Of a stretch of DNA of 15,308 bases, positions 1-8,248 are shown one piece after another. A model generated the notes under the pieces. The model saw only the letters and a program-made list of their open reading frames with translations. It did no database searches and had not been told where the DNA came from. Every line of letters begins with the position of its first letter. Position 1 is the stretch's first letter. A program made the translations under genes and the position numbers. Origin of the DNA: Marinosulfonomonas sp. (GTDB lineage Bacteria; Pseudomonadota; Alphaproteobacteria; Rhodobacterales; Rhodobacteraceae); assembly GCA_026989405.1 (NCBI GenBank), contig JALSJL010000290.1, positions 1-15,308 of the forward strand, given 5' to 3'.

Positions 1-2937
1 GAAATGGATGAGCGCGACGCCGCGCTGTTGCGCAATGACGTCCTTGAAGATCTGGCGCAGGGGCCTGACAGCGACGCCGTTGAGCGGCTGGCGGCATTTT
101 CGGCGGCCGTCGATCTGGAGCAACTGGTCGCTGAAGTCACCAAGAACGCCGCATTGCTGATGCAGCCGCGTGGCGCGGATGACATCTGGTCGCAATTCGG
201 ACTGCCGCCGGGCTACAGCGAACAAGACCTGCTGGATGCGGTGTTTGGCGCGTCGCATACGCTTGATGTCGCCTCGATTGTCGAGGTGCTGCGCAACAGT
301 GAAAAACCCACCGACCACAAGACCGCCACCCTGCTGGAGTCGATTGATTTCGACGCGCCCCGGATTTCGGACTACGAGGTTCTGCACCCCTATTTCCTGT
401 TCGGCAAGACCGCCAAATCGCCGTTTTCCGCCAAAACCGGCAGTATCCCGACGGCTGGCCTGCGCAAGAACTTCGCCGAGGTATTCGCACCGCTTCATAA
501 TTTCATGGAGCGCATTGAAGACAATCTTGAGCGTTACAAGTCTTTACAGGCTGCACGGAAAACTCTGGCGCTGCACCAGTTCGCAGCGGTTTACCTGCCG
601 GAATATGAAACACGCAAACGCGATCGCGGCCTTTTGGATTTTGACGACCTGATTCACCGATCCATCGCGTTGCTTTCAGACCCGGCGGTCGCCCAGTGGG
701 TCTTGTTCAAGCTTGATGGCGGAATTGATCACATCCTTGTTGACGAAGCCCAGGACACCAGCCCGGCGCAGTGGAAAGTGATCGAGCTGCTGGCACAGGA
801 ATTCAGCGCCGGCGAGGGCGCGCGCGCCGGCGTCAAACGCACGATTTTCGTAGTCGGCGATTTCAAGCAATCCATCTACTCGTTCCAGGGCGCCGATCCG
901 CGCGCGTTTGACCAGATGAAATCGCATTTCTCGGACGCCTTGGCAGGTGTTGGCGAGCAACTGCACGAAAGGTCGCTTGATCACTCCTTCCGGTCGTCCC
1001 CGGCCATTCTCGAATTTGTCGACGCGACATTCGGGGCAAATGGCGGGCGCGGCATTGGCGGTGTGCCGCATCACATTGCCTACCATGCGCAGATGCCGGG
1101 GCGGGTCGATATCTGGCCCTTGCTTGAAGGGGGGGACGAGCCCGAGAACAGAGAGTGGTTCGATCCGACCGACATGATGGCCGAGAACGATCCGAAGCTT
1201 GAGCTTGCCGCCAATATCGCGCGCTGGATTGATGAACAGTGCCGCAGTGGCTTGCTTGCGGACCAGAATGGCGACCTGCGCCCCATTCACCCCGGCGACT
1301 TCCTGATCCTGGTTCAGCGGCGCTCGCCGCTGTTTCACGAAATCATCCGCGCCTGCAAATCGCTTGATCTTCCGATTGCCGGCGCCGACCGACTGAAGGT
1401 TGGCGGTGAGCTGGCGGTCAAGGACTTGCTGGCCCTGCTGTCATTTCTGGCAATGCCCGCCGATGACCTGTCGCTGGCTGCAGCCCTGCGTTCGCCGATC
1501 TTTTCGATCAGCGAGGCCGAACTGTTTGATCTGGCCCATGGGCGCGGAAAGGCAACCCTGTGGTCCGCCCTTGTCAGCCGGCAGCAAGACCATGCTGCCG
1601 CCCACGCCATCCTGTCCGATCTGCGCAGCAGGGTTGACTATTTCAGCCCCTATGAGCTGCTTGAGCGCATCCTGATCCGCCATGGCGCCCGCACCCGTTT
1701 GCTGGCGCGGCTGGGCCACGAAGCCGAAGACGGGATCGACGCGCTGCTCGATCTTGCCCTCACTTTCGAGCGCAACGCGACCCCCAGCCTGACAGGTTTC
1801 CTGGTCTGGCAAGAGGCCGGAGACATTGAAATCAAGCGGCAGGCCGAAGGCACCGGCGGGCGGATCCGCGTCATGACAACCCATGGGGCCAAGGGGCTGG
1901 AGTCTCCGATCGTGATCCTGCCCGACACGACCGACCGCAATCCGCCGCAGGGCCGGGAAATCCTGGCGGATGGCGACGGCAGGCCGGTCTGGCTGACCCC
2001 GGCAGACCAGCAAACCCCCGCCATGAAAGAACTGGTTGAAGCCGGCCGGGGGGCCGGGCTCGATGAAAGGTTCCGGCTGCTCTATGTCGCCATGACGAGG
2101 GCGGAAAAATGGCTTGTTGTATGCGGCGCGGGCAAAGCCAGACCGGACGGCGACAGCTGGTATCGTCAGGCCGAGGCTGGCATGACGCAATTGGGCGGCG
2201 CGCCCATCGAGACCCCGGCGGGTGGCGGCCTGCGCCACCAGCGCGGCAATTGGCGCGCAACCAGCCGCCCGGATGCCAAACCCGGTCTCCCGCCGGCAAA
2301 CCCGGCTGCCCCCGGCTGGGCACTGCAACCGGCGCCACCGCCCGGCGAAAAGTTTCGGCTGCTTTCGCCTTCGGACATGGACGGCCCGAAATCCTTGCCC
2401 GGCAGCAGCGATGCGCTTGATGAAACCGCCGCCAGGTTGCGGGGCACACGCATACATCTTTTGTTGCAGCATCTTCCCGATGTCCCGAAAACCGCGTGGC
2501 GACAGGCTGCAGTTCGGCTTCTGTCATCCGGCACACCCCGCCCGACGGACAGTGAACTTGAAGAGGCACTTGCGCATGCTACCCATGTCTTGCAGACGCC
2601 CGAGCTTGCCTGGGTATTTGCCGAGAATTCGTTGGCAGAAGTCAGTGTCAGCGCCGAGGCTTCTGTCGGCCAAACCGGCCGCTACCACGGCGTCATTGAC
2701 CGGTTGGTGGTCACGGATGACAAGGTCAGCGTGGTGGACTTCAAGACCAACAGGGTGGTGCCGTCCCGGCCGGACGATATCCCGCTGGGGATACTTCAGC
2801 AGATGGCTGTCTATCGCGAGATGATCGAACCGATCTATCCGGACCGGCCCATCGACCTTTATGTGCTCTGGACCGGCCCCGCCCTTCTCATGCCCATCCC
2901 GCACGATCTTGTGACCGGCATACATGATACAGTTTGA
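1..2937 (+). CDS. addA: Double-strand break repair helicase-nuclease AddA, 5'-truncated
   Basis: AddA is the helicase-nuclease subunit of AddAB, the RecBCD counterpart that resects double-strand breaks to load RecA. The frame is open through base 1, so the window holds only the last 978 codons. The N-terminal Walker A motif (usual form ASAGTGKT) is absent and should lie upstream of the window. Visible UvrD/Rep-type helicase motifs, numbered from base 1: Walker B DEAQDT at 248-253, VGDFKQSIYSFQG from about 285, an SFRSSP motif near 330, VMTTHGAKGLE near 625 and LLYVAMTRAEK near 693. A Pro/Ala-rich linker (about 740-790) leads to a RecB-family nuclease domain with GTRIH, Asp900 (GVID) and the Asp913-Phe-Lys915 pair in VVDFKTNR, so the nuclease looks intact. 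addB is expected just upstream, and trxA follows after 64 bp. The family call is firm; the start cannot be judged. Confidence 0.96.
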   Translation, partial: EMDERDAALLRNDVLEDLAQGPDSDAVERLAAFSAAVDLEQLVAEVTKNAALLMQPRGADDIWSQFGLPPGYSEQDLLDAVFGASHTLDVASIVEVLRNSEKPTDHKTATLLESIDFDAPRISDYEVLHPYFLFGKTAKSPFSAKTGSIPTAGLRKNFAEVFAPLHNFMERIEDNLERYKSLQAARKTLALHQFAAVYLPEYETRKRDRGLLDFDDLIHRSIALLSDPAVAQWVLFKLDGGIDHILVDEAQDTSPAQWKVIELLAQEFSAGEGARAGVKRTIFVVGDFKQSIYSFQGADPRAFDQMKSHFSDALAGVGEQLHERSLDHSFRSSPAILEFVDATFGANGGRGIGGVPHHIAYHAQMPGRVDIWPLLEGGDEPENREWFDPTDMMAENDPKLELAANIARWIDEQCRSGLLADQNGDLRPIHPGDFLILVQRRSPLFHEIIRACKSLDLPIAGADRLKVGGELAVKDLLALLSFLAMPADDLSLAAALRSPIFSISEAELFDLAHGRGKATLWSALVSRQQDHAAAHAILSDLRSRVDYFSPYELLERILIRHGARTRLLARLGHEAEDGIDALLDLALTFERNATPSLTGFLVWQEAGDIEIKRQAEGTGGRIRVMTTHGAKGLESPIVILPDTTDRNPPQGREILADGDGRPVWLTPADQQTPAMKELVEAGRGAGLDERFRLLYVAMTRAEKWLVVCGAGKARPDGDSWYRQAEAGMTQLGGAPIETPAGGGLRHQRGNWRATSRPDAKPGLPPANPAAPGWALQPAPPPGEKFRLLSPSDMDGPKSLPGSSDALDETAARLRGTRIHLLLQHLPDVPKTAWRQAAVRLLSSGTPRPTDSELEEALAHATHVLQTPELAWVFAENSLAEVSVSAEASVGQTGRYHGVIDRLVVTDDKVSVVDFKTNRVVPSRPDDIPLGILQQMAVYREMIEPIYPDRPIDLYVLWTGPALLMPIPHDLVTGIHDTV

Positions 2938-3001
2938 CGCCTTGACCCGGGCTGACCGCACCAATAGTTAATCATCAACCCACGTATTCAGGAGAATTCA
3001 C

Positions 3002-3322
3002 ATGGCAACCGTGCCCGTAACCGACGCAACCTTCGAAGCCGAAGTTCTCAAGTCCGACATCCCGGTGATCGTCGACTTTTGGGCGGAATGGTGCGGCCCT
3101 TGTCGCCAGATCGGCCCGGCGCTGGAAGAGCTTTCCGACGAATTTGACGGCAAGATCAAGATCGCCAAGGTCAATGTCGACGAAAATCCGAACATTCCGG
3201 CACAGCTGGGTGTTCGCGGTATTCCTGCGCTGTTCATGTTCAAGGGCGGCGAAGTCGTTTCGAACAAGATCGGTGCGGCCCCGAAAGCCTCCCTGCAAAA
3301 CTGGATTGAAGAAGAAATCTAG
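3002..3322 (+). CDS. trxA: Thioredoxin TrxA
   Basis: This is a cytoplasmic thiol-disulfide reductant of 106 aa, the usual thioredoxin length, in a single thioredoxin fold. The WCGPC redox site has its cysteines at 31 and 34, inside the strand sequence VIVDFWAEW. The cis-proline opposite the active site is Pro75 in GIPALFMF. It has no signal peptide, which fits a reductase-coupled cytoplasmic thioredoxin. The ATG is preceded by AGGAGA at 2990-2995, 6 nt upstream, so the start is secure. It lies 64 bp after addA in the same direction, and a strong intrinsic terminator ends the unit just downstream. It may be transcribed by read-through from addA or from its own promoter, but I found no convincing -10 element in the gap. 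Confidence 0.98.
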   Translation: MATVPVTDATFEAEVLKSDIPVIVDFWAEWCGPCRQIGPALEELSDEFDGKIKIAKVNVDENPNIPAQLGVRGIPALFMFKGGEVVSNKIGAAPKASLQNWIEEEI

Positions 3323-3341
3323 ACCGGCCTATGGCTGGATG

Positions 3342-3370
3342 AAGAGGGCGCCGATGGCGCCCTTTTTCTT
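3342..3370 (+). terminator. Rho-independent terminator after trxA
   Basis: A perfect 8-bp stem, AGGGCGCC (3345-3352) paired with GGCGCCCT (3356-3363), encloses a GAT loop and runs directly into CTTTTTCTT. The A residues before the stem can pair with part of the T run. It lies 20 nt after the trxA stop and separates addA-trxA from the hslVU promoter. It is the only convincing intrinsic terminator in the window. Confidence 0.9.
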
Positions 3371-3400
3371 TGGGGCGACCAACGCCGCCGCTGGTTGGTC

Positions 3401-3429
3401 CTTGTAGCCCTGTCCCGCCGTGTCCATAT
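3401..3429 (+). promoter_or_regulatory. Candidate RpoH (sigma-32) heat-shock promoter for hslVU
   Basis: CTTGTA at 3401-3406 is followed after 15 nt by GTCCATAT at 3422-3429. Against the E. coli sigma-32 consensus (CTTGAA, 13-15 nt, CCCCATNT) this gives 5 of 6 and 6 of 8 matches. hslVU is a classic heat-shock operon, so both position and type fit. Transcription would start near 3436-3438, giving a leader of about 20 nt before the ATG at 3459. Transcript data are lacking. Confidence 0.6.
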
Positions 3430-3458
3430 TGACCGCGAGTTCCCGAGCGGAGGCAGAT

Positions 3459-4016
3459 ATGGCGGATCAACAATTCCCAGGTTGGCATGGCACCACGATC
3501 ATTGGTGTTCGAAAAGGCGATGAGGTGGTGGTAGCGGGCGACGGGCAGGTCAGCCTGGGCCAGACCGTCATCAAGGGATCGGCGCGCAAGGTCCGTCGGT
3601 TGAACACCGGCGGGCAGGATGTTGTCGCCGGATTTGCCGGATCGACCGCCGACGCCTTCACCTTGCTTGAACGGCTGGAAAGCAAGCTTGAGGCGATGCC
3701 CGGACAGCTTGCACGCGCAGCCATCGAGCTTGCGAAAGACTGGCGCACCGACAAGTATCTGCAAAAGCTCGAGGCCATGCTGATTGTGACCGACGGTCAG
3801 GATCTTCTGGTCATTACCGGCGCCGGCGATGTGCTTGAGCCGGAAAACGACGTGGCCGCGATCGGGTCGGGTGGAAACTTTGCGCTCGCCGCCGCGCGGG
3901 CCATGATGGACACCGACCGGGACGCCGAAGACATTGCCCGCCGCGCCATGGCCATTGCGGCCGACATCTGCGTCTACACCAACGGCAACCTCACGATCGA
4001 AAAGATTTCAAAATGA
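3459..4016 (+). CDS. hslV: ATP-dependent protease subunit HslV (ClpQ)
   Basis: HslV is the threonine-peptidase core of the HslUV protease, a two-ring dodecamer that degrades misfolded and regulatory cytoplasmic proteins passed on by HslU. The product is 185 aa. The ATG at 3459 is preferred over an in-frame GTG at 3420 because GGAGG (3449-3453) sits 5 nt before the ATG, and the GTG lies inside the likely promoter. A short propeptide (MADQQFPGWHG) precedes Thr12, which becomes the N-terminal nucleophile after self-cleavage. Lys44 equals Lys33 of the mature protein, a conserved catalytic residue. GDGQVSLG at 27-34 is a family signature. The stop codon overlaps the hslU start as ATGA, so the two genes are probably translationally coupled. 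Confidence 0.97.
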   Translation: MADQQFPGWHGTTIIGVRKGDEVVVAGDGQVSLGQTVIKGSARKVRRLNTGGQDVVAGFAGSTADAFTLLERLESKLEAMPGQLARAAIELAKDWRTDKYLQKLEAMLIVTDGQDLLVITGAGDVLEPENDVAAIGSGGNFALAAARAMMDTDRDAEDIARRAMAIAADICVYTNGNLTIEKISK

Positions 4017-5320
4017 CCGAGCTTACCCCGCGCGAAATTGTCTCCGAGCTGGACCGCTTCATCATCGGCCAGAAAGATGCCAAGCGCGCCGTCGCCGTGG
4101 CCCTGCGAAACCGTTGGCGGCGCAAGCAGCTGCCGGATGAGTTGCGCGATGAAGTATACCCGAAAAACATCCTGATGATCGGCCCGACCGGCGTCGGCAA
4201 GACTGAAATCAGTCGTCGCCTTGCAAAACTGGCGCGTGCCCCGTTCATCAAGGTCGAGGCGACAAAATTTACCGAGGTCGGTTATGTCGGGCGCGACGTC
4301 GAACAGATCATTCGCGATCTTGTCGACTCCGCCATTGCCCTGACACGAGAGCAGATGCGCGAAGATGTCCGCGCCCGCGCCCACGAAGCTGCCGAGAACC
4401 GCGTTCTGGCCGCAATCGCCGGTGAAAATGCGCGCGAACAGACCCTGAAGATGTTTCGCGACAAGCTGAAACGCGGTGAGCTGGATGATACGGAAATCGA
4501 GCTGGACGTCGCCGACACCTCGAACCCGATGCCAATGTTCGAGATGCCGGGCCAGCCGGGGCAGATGCCGGGCGGCCTCAACCTTGGCGATCTTTTCGGC
4601 AAGGCGTTTTCGGGCCGGACGGTCCGGCGCAAGATGAAGGTTTCGGAAAGCCATGACCTGCTGGTCAGTGAGGAAGCCGACAAACTGCTTGATGACGAGG
4701 CCGTAACACGCAACGCAATCGAGGCCGTCGAACAGAACGGAATCGTTTTTCTCGATGAGATCGACAAGGTCTGCGCCCGTTCTGACATGCGCGGGGGCGA
4801 TGTCAGCCGCGAAGGCGTGCAGCGCGACCTGCTTCCGCTGATCGAGGGCACCACTGTCTCGACCAAATACGGGCCGGTGAAAACCGACCACGTTCTTTTC
4901 ATCGCCTCCGGGGCGTTCCACATCGCCAAACCGTCAGACCTGTTGCCGGAACTGCAGGGGCGGCTTCCAATTCGGGTTGAGTTGCGCGCTCTCACAGAAC
5001 AGGACTTCGTGCGCATCCTGACCGAGACGGACAATGCGCTTACGCTTCAGTATTCGGCCCTTCTGGGCACTGAAAATGTGACTGTCGAGTTCAGCGAAGA
5101 CGGCATAGCCGCGCTTGCCAACATCGCGGCCGAGGTCAACCAAAGCATTGAAAACATAGGCGCTCGCCGCCTTTATACGGTTCTGGAGCGGGTGTTCGAG
5201 GACCTTTCGTTCTCGGCACCGGATCGCGCCGGCGAATCTGTCGTTGTCGACAAGGACTTTGTTGAAACCCATCTGGGCGACATCGCGCGTTCGGCCGACA
5301 TTGGCAGATACATGCTGTGA
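4013..5320 (+). CDS. hslU: HslU (ClpY), ATPase subunit of the HslUV protease
   Basis: HslU is the AAA+ unfoldase that threads substrates into HslV. Its 435 aa are close to the family's usual 440-450. Walker A is GPTGVGKT at 57-64 (Lys63), the substrate-gripping pore loop is GYVG at 90-93, and Walker B is VFLDE at 245-249. The intermediate (I) domain lies between the pore loop and Walker B and includes a Met/Pro/Gly-rich stretch near 168-190. The C-terminus GRYML fits the tail that inserts into HslV and activates it. The gene starts inside the hslV stop codon (ATGA) with no clear ribosome binding site of its own, which suggests translational coupling. Its stop is only 4 bp from the stop of the convergent smr gene, with no terminator between. 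Confidence 0.98.
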   Translation: MTELTPREIVSELDRFIIGQKDAKRAVAVALRNRWRRKQLPDELRDEVYPKNILMIGPTGVGKTEISRRLAKLARAPFIKVEATKFTEVGYVGRDVEQIIRDLVDSAIALTREQMREDVRARAHEAAENRVLAAIAGENAREQTLKMFRDKLKRGELDDTEIELDVADTSNPMPMFEMPGQPGQMPGGLNLGDLFGKAFSGRTVRRKMKVSESHDLLVSEEADKLLDDEAVTRNAIEAVEQNGIVFLDEIDKVCARSDMRGGDVSREGVQRDLLPLIEGTTVSTKYGPVKTDHVLFIASGAFHIAKPSDLLPELQGRLPIRVELRALTEQDFVRILTETDNALTLQYSALLGTENVTVEFSEDGIAALANIAAEVNQSIENIGARRLYTVLERVFEDLSFSAPDRAGESVVVDKDFVETHLGDIARSADIGRYML

Positions 5321-5324
5321 CGCG

Positions 5325-5912
5325 CTACAGGCGCCGCCTGAGATAGACATAGACCGCCCCGCCGCCGCCATGCCGCACATGGGCTTCGTTTACCTGCAAG
5401 ACCAGCGGCCCCAGAGGCGCGCTTTTCAGCCACTGCGGAACATGGTGCCGCAAGGCACCGGTGCGCACAGGCACCGGGTTTCCATCATCACGCGCGCGGC
5501 CCTTTCCGGTGATCACAAGCACCAGCCGCAGACCCTTTGCATGCGCTTCAAAAATGAACGACGACAGCGCCGGTTGCGCCTGGGCAAGTGTCATTCCGTG
5601 CAGGTCAAGGCGTGCCTCCGGCCGCAGCTTGCCCTTCTTCATTCTGGAAAACCGCTTGCTGTCCATGTTTATCGAAGGCTGGGCGGCCTGCGTGAACTGG
5701 CTGATCTGCGGGCGCGTGGCTGCCGATTTTTCGCCGATCGAGAACTCGGGCGGGCGCCAGACGTTTGCGGCCTTCTTGCCCGAAGAGCCGTCATCCGGGC
5801 CCGGCGTCACGACATGTGGACCATCAAGGCGCAACGGCACGGTGTTCTTGCGGACCTGGTTCCAAAGCTCTTTTTCCTCTGGCCGCAATTCGCGGCGCGG
5901 CCGGCGCTTCAT
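5325..5912 (-). CDS. Smr-domain protein (DNA/RNA endonuclease-like)
   Basis: This 195-aa protein has a basic, probably disordered N-terminal half (starting MKRRPRRELRPEE) and a C-terminal Smr domain at about residues 98-195. Domain marks are LDLHGMT (DLHG at 103-106), TGKG at 135-138, and the C-terminal HGGGGAVYVYLRR block from His181. Smr domains occur in MutS2 and in stand-alone proteins such as E. coli YdaL/SmrA and SmrB; several of them nick DNA or cleave mRNA, including at collided ribosomes. The substrate here cannot be told from sequence. The start is supported by GGAGG about 9 nt upstream and by an ATGA overlap with the mltA stop. It is the last gene of the Tim44-mltA-smr operon and converges on hslU. 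Confidence 0.9.
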   Translation of the reverse strand: MKRRPRRELRPEEKELWNQVRKNTVPLRLDGPHVVTPGPDDGSSGKKAANVWRPPEFSIGEKSAATRPQISQFTQAAQPSINMDSKRFSRMKKGKLRPEARLDLHGMTLAQAQPALSSFIFEAHAKGLRLVLVITGKGRARDDGNPVPVRTGALRHHVPQWLKSAPLGPLVLQVNEAHVRHGGGGAVYVYLRRRL

Positions 5913-6955
5913 GGCCCGTAGCCTCCGGCCAGTTCATAAGCCGTTTCGATCGGCAGCAAGACAACCATCCGCCCGGGGTCACTGACCCTTGCCGCCGCCC
6001 GTCCCGCTTCTTTGCCCGTGCCGAAGAATATGTCGGCGCGCTGCGCGCCCTTGATCGCCGAGCCGGTATCTTGCGCAACCATCAACCGTTTCATCGGATT
6101 GCGGCCGCCCTTTTCGATCCAGACCGGCGCCCCCAACGGCACGAATTTCGGATCGACCGCCAGCGTTCTTTCGCGGGTCAGCGGTCGGTTCATCGCCCCC
6201 AACGGACCCTTTTCAGGTGGCAGGCCCCTGATTTCGCGGAAAAATACAAAGGCCGGGTTCGTGTGCAGCAGCGCTATTCCCTTGTCAGGGTTTCTGGATA
6301 CCCAGTTGCGGATGACCTCGGCTGAAACCTGGTGCGGCTGGTAAACACCGCGCCGCACAAGTTCATCGCCAACAGACCGGTAGCTGTGCCCGTTTGCCCC
6401 GCCGTAGCCAACACGAATGGTGGAACCGTCCGGAAGCCTTATCCGCCCGGAACCCTGTATCTGCAGGAAAAACAGCTCTACCGGATCGTCCACCCAGGCA
6501 ATCTCAAGCCCGCGACCAGCCAGAATCCTGTCACCCTCGATCACGGCGCGGGGAAACCAGAGAGACCCGCCAGCCACTTCGGGCGGCTTGCGATAAAGCG
6601 GATACTTGTAGCGCAGGTTGGGTTGTCTCGACCCGTTCAGAACCGGCTCGAAATAGCCGGTAAACAGGGCGGGTTTCCCGTCTTCTATGGCAACCGGGCG
6701 AAACAGCAGTTCGAAGAATGCCCGCGCATTCGGATGGCTTTTTGCCAGCGCGCAAACTGACGACCACTCGGCACCCTTCATGTCGCCGCATGTTTCAAGA
6801 AACGCCTCAAGGGCAGCCTGGTGATCATCTTTCTGCCAGCCTGCAAGCTGATCAAACGAAAGGATGTCATATGTTGCGTCCGGCTGGGCTGCACCGGGTT
6901 GCGCCCAGACCGAAAGGAGCGCGAGAGCCAGAAGCGCGAACGCCCTGCGCATCAT
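5909..6955 (-). CDS. mltA: Membrane-bound lytic murein transglycosylase A family protein
   Basis: MltA-type enzymes cut the MurNAc-GlcNAc bond of peptidoglycan in the periplasm, leaving 1,6-anhydro-MurNAc ends. The 348-aa product starts with a signal peptide (basic MMRR, hydrophobic AFALLALALLSVWA, likely cut near GAAQ). The MltA beta-barrel insert lies mid-protein (VGYGGANGHSYRSVG). The C-terminal 3D domain carries AQDTGSAIKG and ADIFFGTG with Asp296 and Asp308; the latter fits the catalytic acid of E. coli MltA. No lipobox cysteine is seen, unlike the E. coli lipoprotein. Two adjacent ATGs are possible starts; the first overlaps the Tim44 gene stop as ATGA, and the second (6952) has GGGGA at better spacing. 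The stop overlaps the smr start. Confidence 0.95.
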   Translation of the reverse strand: MMRRAFALLALALLSVWAQPGAAQPDATYDILSFDQLAGWQKDDHQAALEAFLETCGDMKGAEWSSVCALAKSHPNARAFFELLFRPVAIEDGKPALFTGYFEPVLNGSRQPNLRYKYPLYRKPPEVAGGSLWFPRAVIEGDRILAGRGLEIAWVDDPVELFFLQIQGSGRIRLPDGSTIRVGYGGANGHSYRSVGDELVRRGVYQPHQVSAEVIRNWVSRNPDKGIALLHTNPAFVFFREIRGLPPEKGPLGAMNRPLTRERTLAVDPKFVPLGAPVWIEKGGRNPMKRLMVAQDTGSAIKGAQRADIFFGTGKEAGRAAARVSDPGRMVVLLPIETAYELAGGYGP

Positions 6956-7608
6956 TCCCCGGTCGCGACCAGCTGCCAGTTCGGGTCGTTCTCGCCAAAT
7001 TTTCGTGCAAAGGTCCAGATGTCCTTCTGACGGACGGCCTCGTTCGGGTTGCCCTCGACGATCTTGCCATTTCGATCGCGAACAACCGAAGTCAGCTCTC
7101 CGACGAACTTCACGGTAATCTCGCCAAGGCGCGAACCTTCATCGAACTGCGCGTCCTTCAGCCCGATTTCGCGCACTCCGATAAAATTGGCGTCGACCTT
7201 CAGGCCTTCTTTTTCCCGTGCTTCGACAACCTCCGCAAAGGCAGCATAGACATCATCGGAAAGAAACCGGCGGACCGATTCAAGATCTCCTGATTCAAAC
7301 GCCATGAGGATCATTTCGTAGGCACTACGGGCACCGCTCAGAAAATCCGTCACGCTGAAATCAGGCTCTGCCTTTTTCATGGCGGCCAGCGCCTTGGCAG
7401 CCGGGCTGCCTTCCGGAACGTGATCGGTGATGTCACGGTCGACCCCGCCCTCGATGACCTCGAACTTGCTGCGCGCACTGGGTTTTTGCGGCGCTGCCAG
7501 CGGCGGCTTTTCGAAACCCTCACGGGTTCCAAGAACGCTTTTCAGGCGCAAAATCAGGAAAATCGCAATTCCGGCCAAAACCAGAAGTTGGATGACGGCT
7601 GAGTTCAT
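6952..7608 (-). CDS. Tim44-domain inner-membrane-associated protein
   Basis: The 218-aa product has one N-terminal membrane segment (about residues 4-21, AVIQLLVLAGIAIFLIL), a Pro/Lys-rich linker, and a Tim44-like domain from about residue 75 to the end (FLSGARSAYEMILMAFESG, then a strand-rich C-terminal half). In Caulobacter the homologue was named TimA, a bacterial relative of mitochondrial Tim44. Its bacterial role is unsettled, so I give no symbol. The ATG at 7608 is preferred over an in-frame upstream ATG (7656): AGGA lies about 5 nt before it, and the membrane segment then falls at the N-terminus. It heads the operon with mltA and smr, is coupled to mltA by ATGA, and is divergent from fxsA. 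An envelope role is an inference from these neighbours. Confidence 0.9.
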   Translation of the reverse strand: MNSAVIQLLVLAGIAIFLILRLKSVLGTREGFEKPPLAAPQKPSARSKFEVIEGGVDRDITDHVPEGSPAAKALAAMKKAEPDFSVTDFLSGARSAYEMILMAFESGDLESVRRFLSDDVYAAFAEVVEAREKEGLKVDANFIGVREIGLKDAQFDEGSRLGEITVKFVGELTSVVRDRNGKIVEGNPNEAVRQKDIWTFARKFGENDPNWQLVATGE

Positions 7609-7717
7609 TTTATCCTCGCAATATCGGGTGCGGCTGGTAACGGGCGCAGTTGGCACTTATGTAAGGCAGGGCCACATACAAGTCCACCATGGCCCGGTGC
7701 GTCATCAAGAGGCTGTC
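7609..7717. promoter_or_regulatory. Divergent intergenic region, Tim44 gene / fxsA
   Basis: These 109 bp separate two divergent genes and must hold promoters for both. The best plus-strand candidate is TTGGCA (7650-7655) followed 17 nt on by CACATA. The best minus-strand candidate is TGGACT, 17 nt, TACATA, in nearly the same DNA. Both have weak -10 boxes, so I place no promoter precisely. AGAGG upstream of fxsA and AGGA upstream of the Tim44 gene are clear ribosome binding sites. Confidence 0.4.
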
Positions 7718-8191
7718 ATGTACCTCCTTTTCGTCTTTCTCGCGGTTCCGTTGATCGAAATCGCCCTGTTCATCAAGGTTGGCGGTGCCATCGGGCTTTG
7801 GTGGACGCTCGCGATCGTCGTGTTTACGGCGGTTTTGGGCACGCGACTGATCCGCGCACAGGGGATGATGGCCCTGAATGATCTGCGCAGGTCGTTCGAT
7901 GAGCTGCGCGATCCCACAGAGCCACTTGCCCATGGAGCGATGATTCTCTTTTCCGGTGCGCTGTTGCTGACACCGGGATTTTTCACCGATGCCGTGGGCT
8001 TTGCACTGCTGTTTCCGCCGGTGCGCATGGCGATCTTGCGCTACATCCGCAGCCGGGTTCAAGTCACAGAGTTCACGGTGCACACGGAAACGGTGCGCCC
8101 CGTCAATCCGTCGGAAGATGTGATCGAAGGCGAGTTTGAAGAGGTTGACCAGAACGCGGGTTCGCTCGGGCCGGGTCGGAGAGGGCATTGA
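7718..8191 (+). CDS. fxsA: FxsA family membrane protein
   Basis: The 157-aa product begins at the ATG at 7718 with AGAGG 6 nt upstream; the open frame extends further left, but that part overlaps the divergent Tim44 gene antisense. Hydrophobic segments lie at about 2-21 (YLLFVFLAVPLIEIALFIKV), 24-45 and 68-96. The FxsA signature LLLTPGFFTDAVGFALLFPP is in the last of these, followed by basic PVRMAILRYIRSRV and a charged, acidic tail. E. coli FxsA is an inner-membrane protein whose overproduction relieves F-plasmid exclusion of phage T7; its normal function is unknown. It lies 57 bp before secB in the same direction, a pairing that suggests co-transcription. Confidence 0.93.
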   Translation: MYLLFVFLAVPLIEIALFIKVGGAIGLWWTLAIVVFTAVLGTRLIRAQGMMALNDLRRSFDELRDPTEPLAHGAMILFSGALLLTPGFFTDAVGFALLFPPVRMAILRYIRSRVQVTEFTVHTETVRPVNPSEDVIEGEFEEVDQNAGSLGPGRRGH

Positions 8192-8248
8192 GGCTCTTGC
8201 CGCGACCTGATAGGCACGTCGCGACCCGATTTCAGAGGAGCAAGAACA

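Noticed and set aside
1441..2472. Long minus-strand open frame (343 codons) opposite addA
   Set aside because: It has no recognisable domain and is the antisense shadow of a GC-rich gene whose plus-strand helicase motifs are clear.
2942..2970. Promoter for trxA: TTGACC, 17 nt, TAGTTA
   Set aside because: The -10 matches the consensus at only 2 of 6 positions, and the -35 begins just after the addA stop; not convincing.
3420..3458. GTG at 3420 as the hslV start
   Set aside because: It lies within the likely promoter, adds residues not found before the family's propeptide, and the ATG at 3459 has an ideal GGAGG.
5328..5340. CAGGCG-C-CGCCTG palindrome at the smr 3' end as a bidirectional terminator
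   Set aside because: The 1-nt loop is too small, no T run follows on either strand, and it encodes conserved C-terminal residues of the Smr domain.
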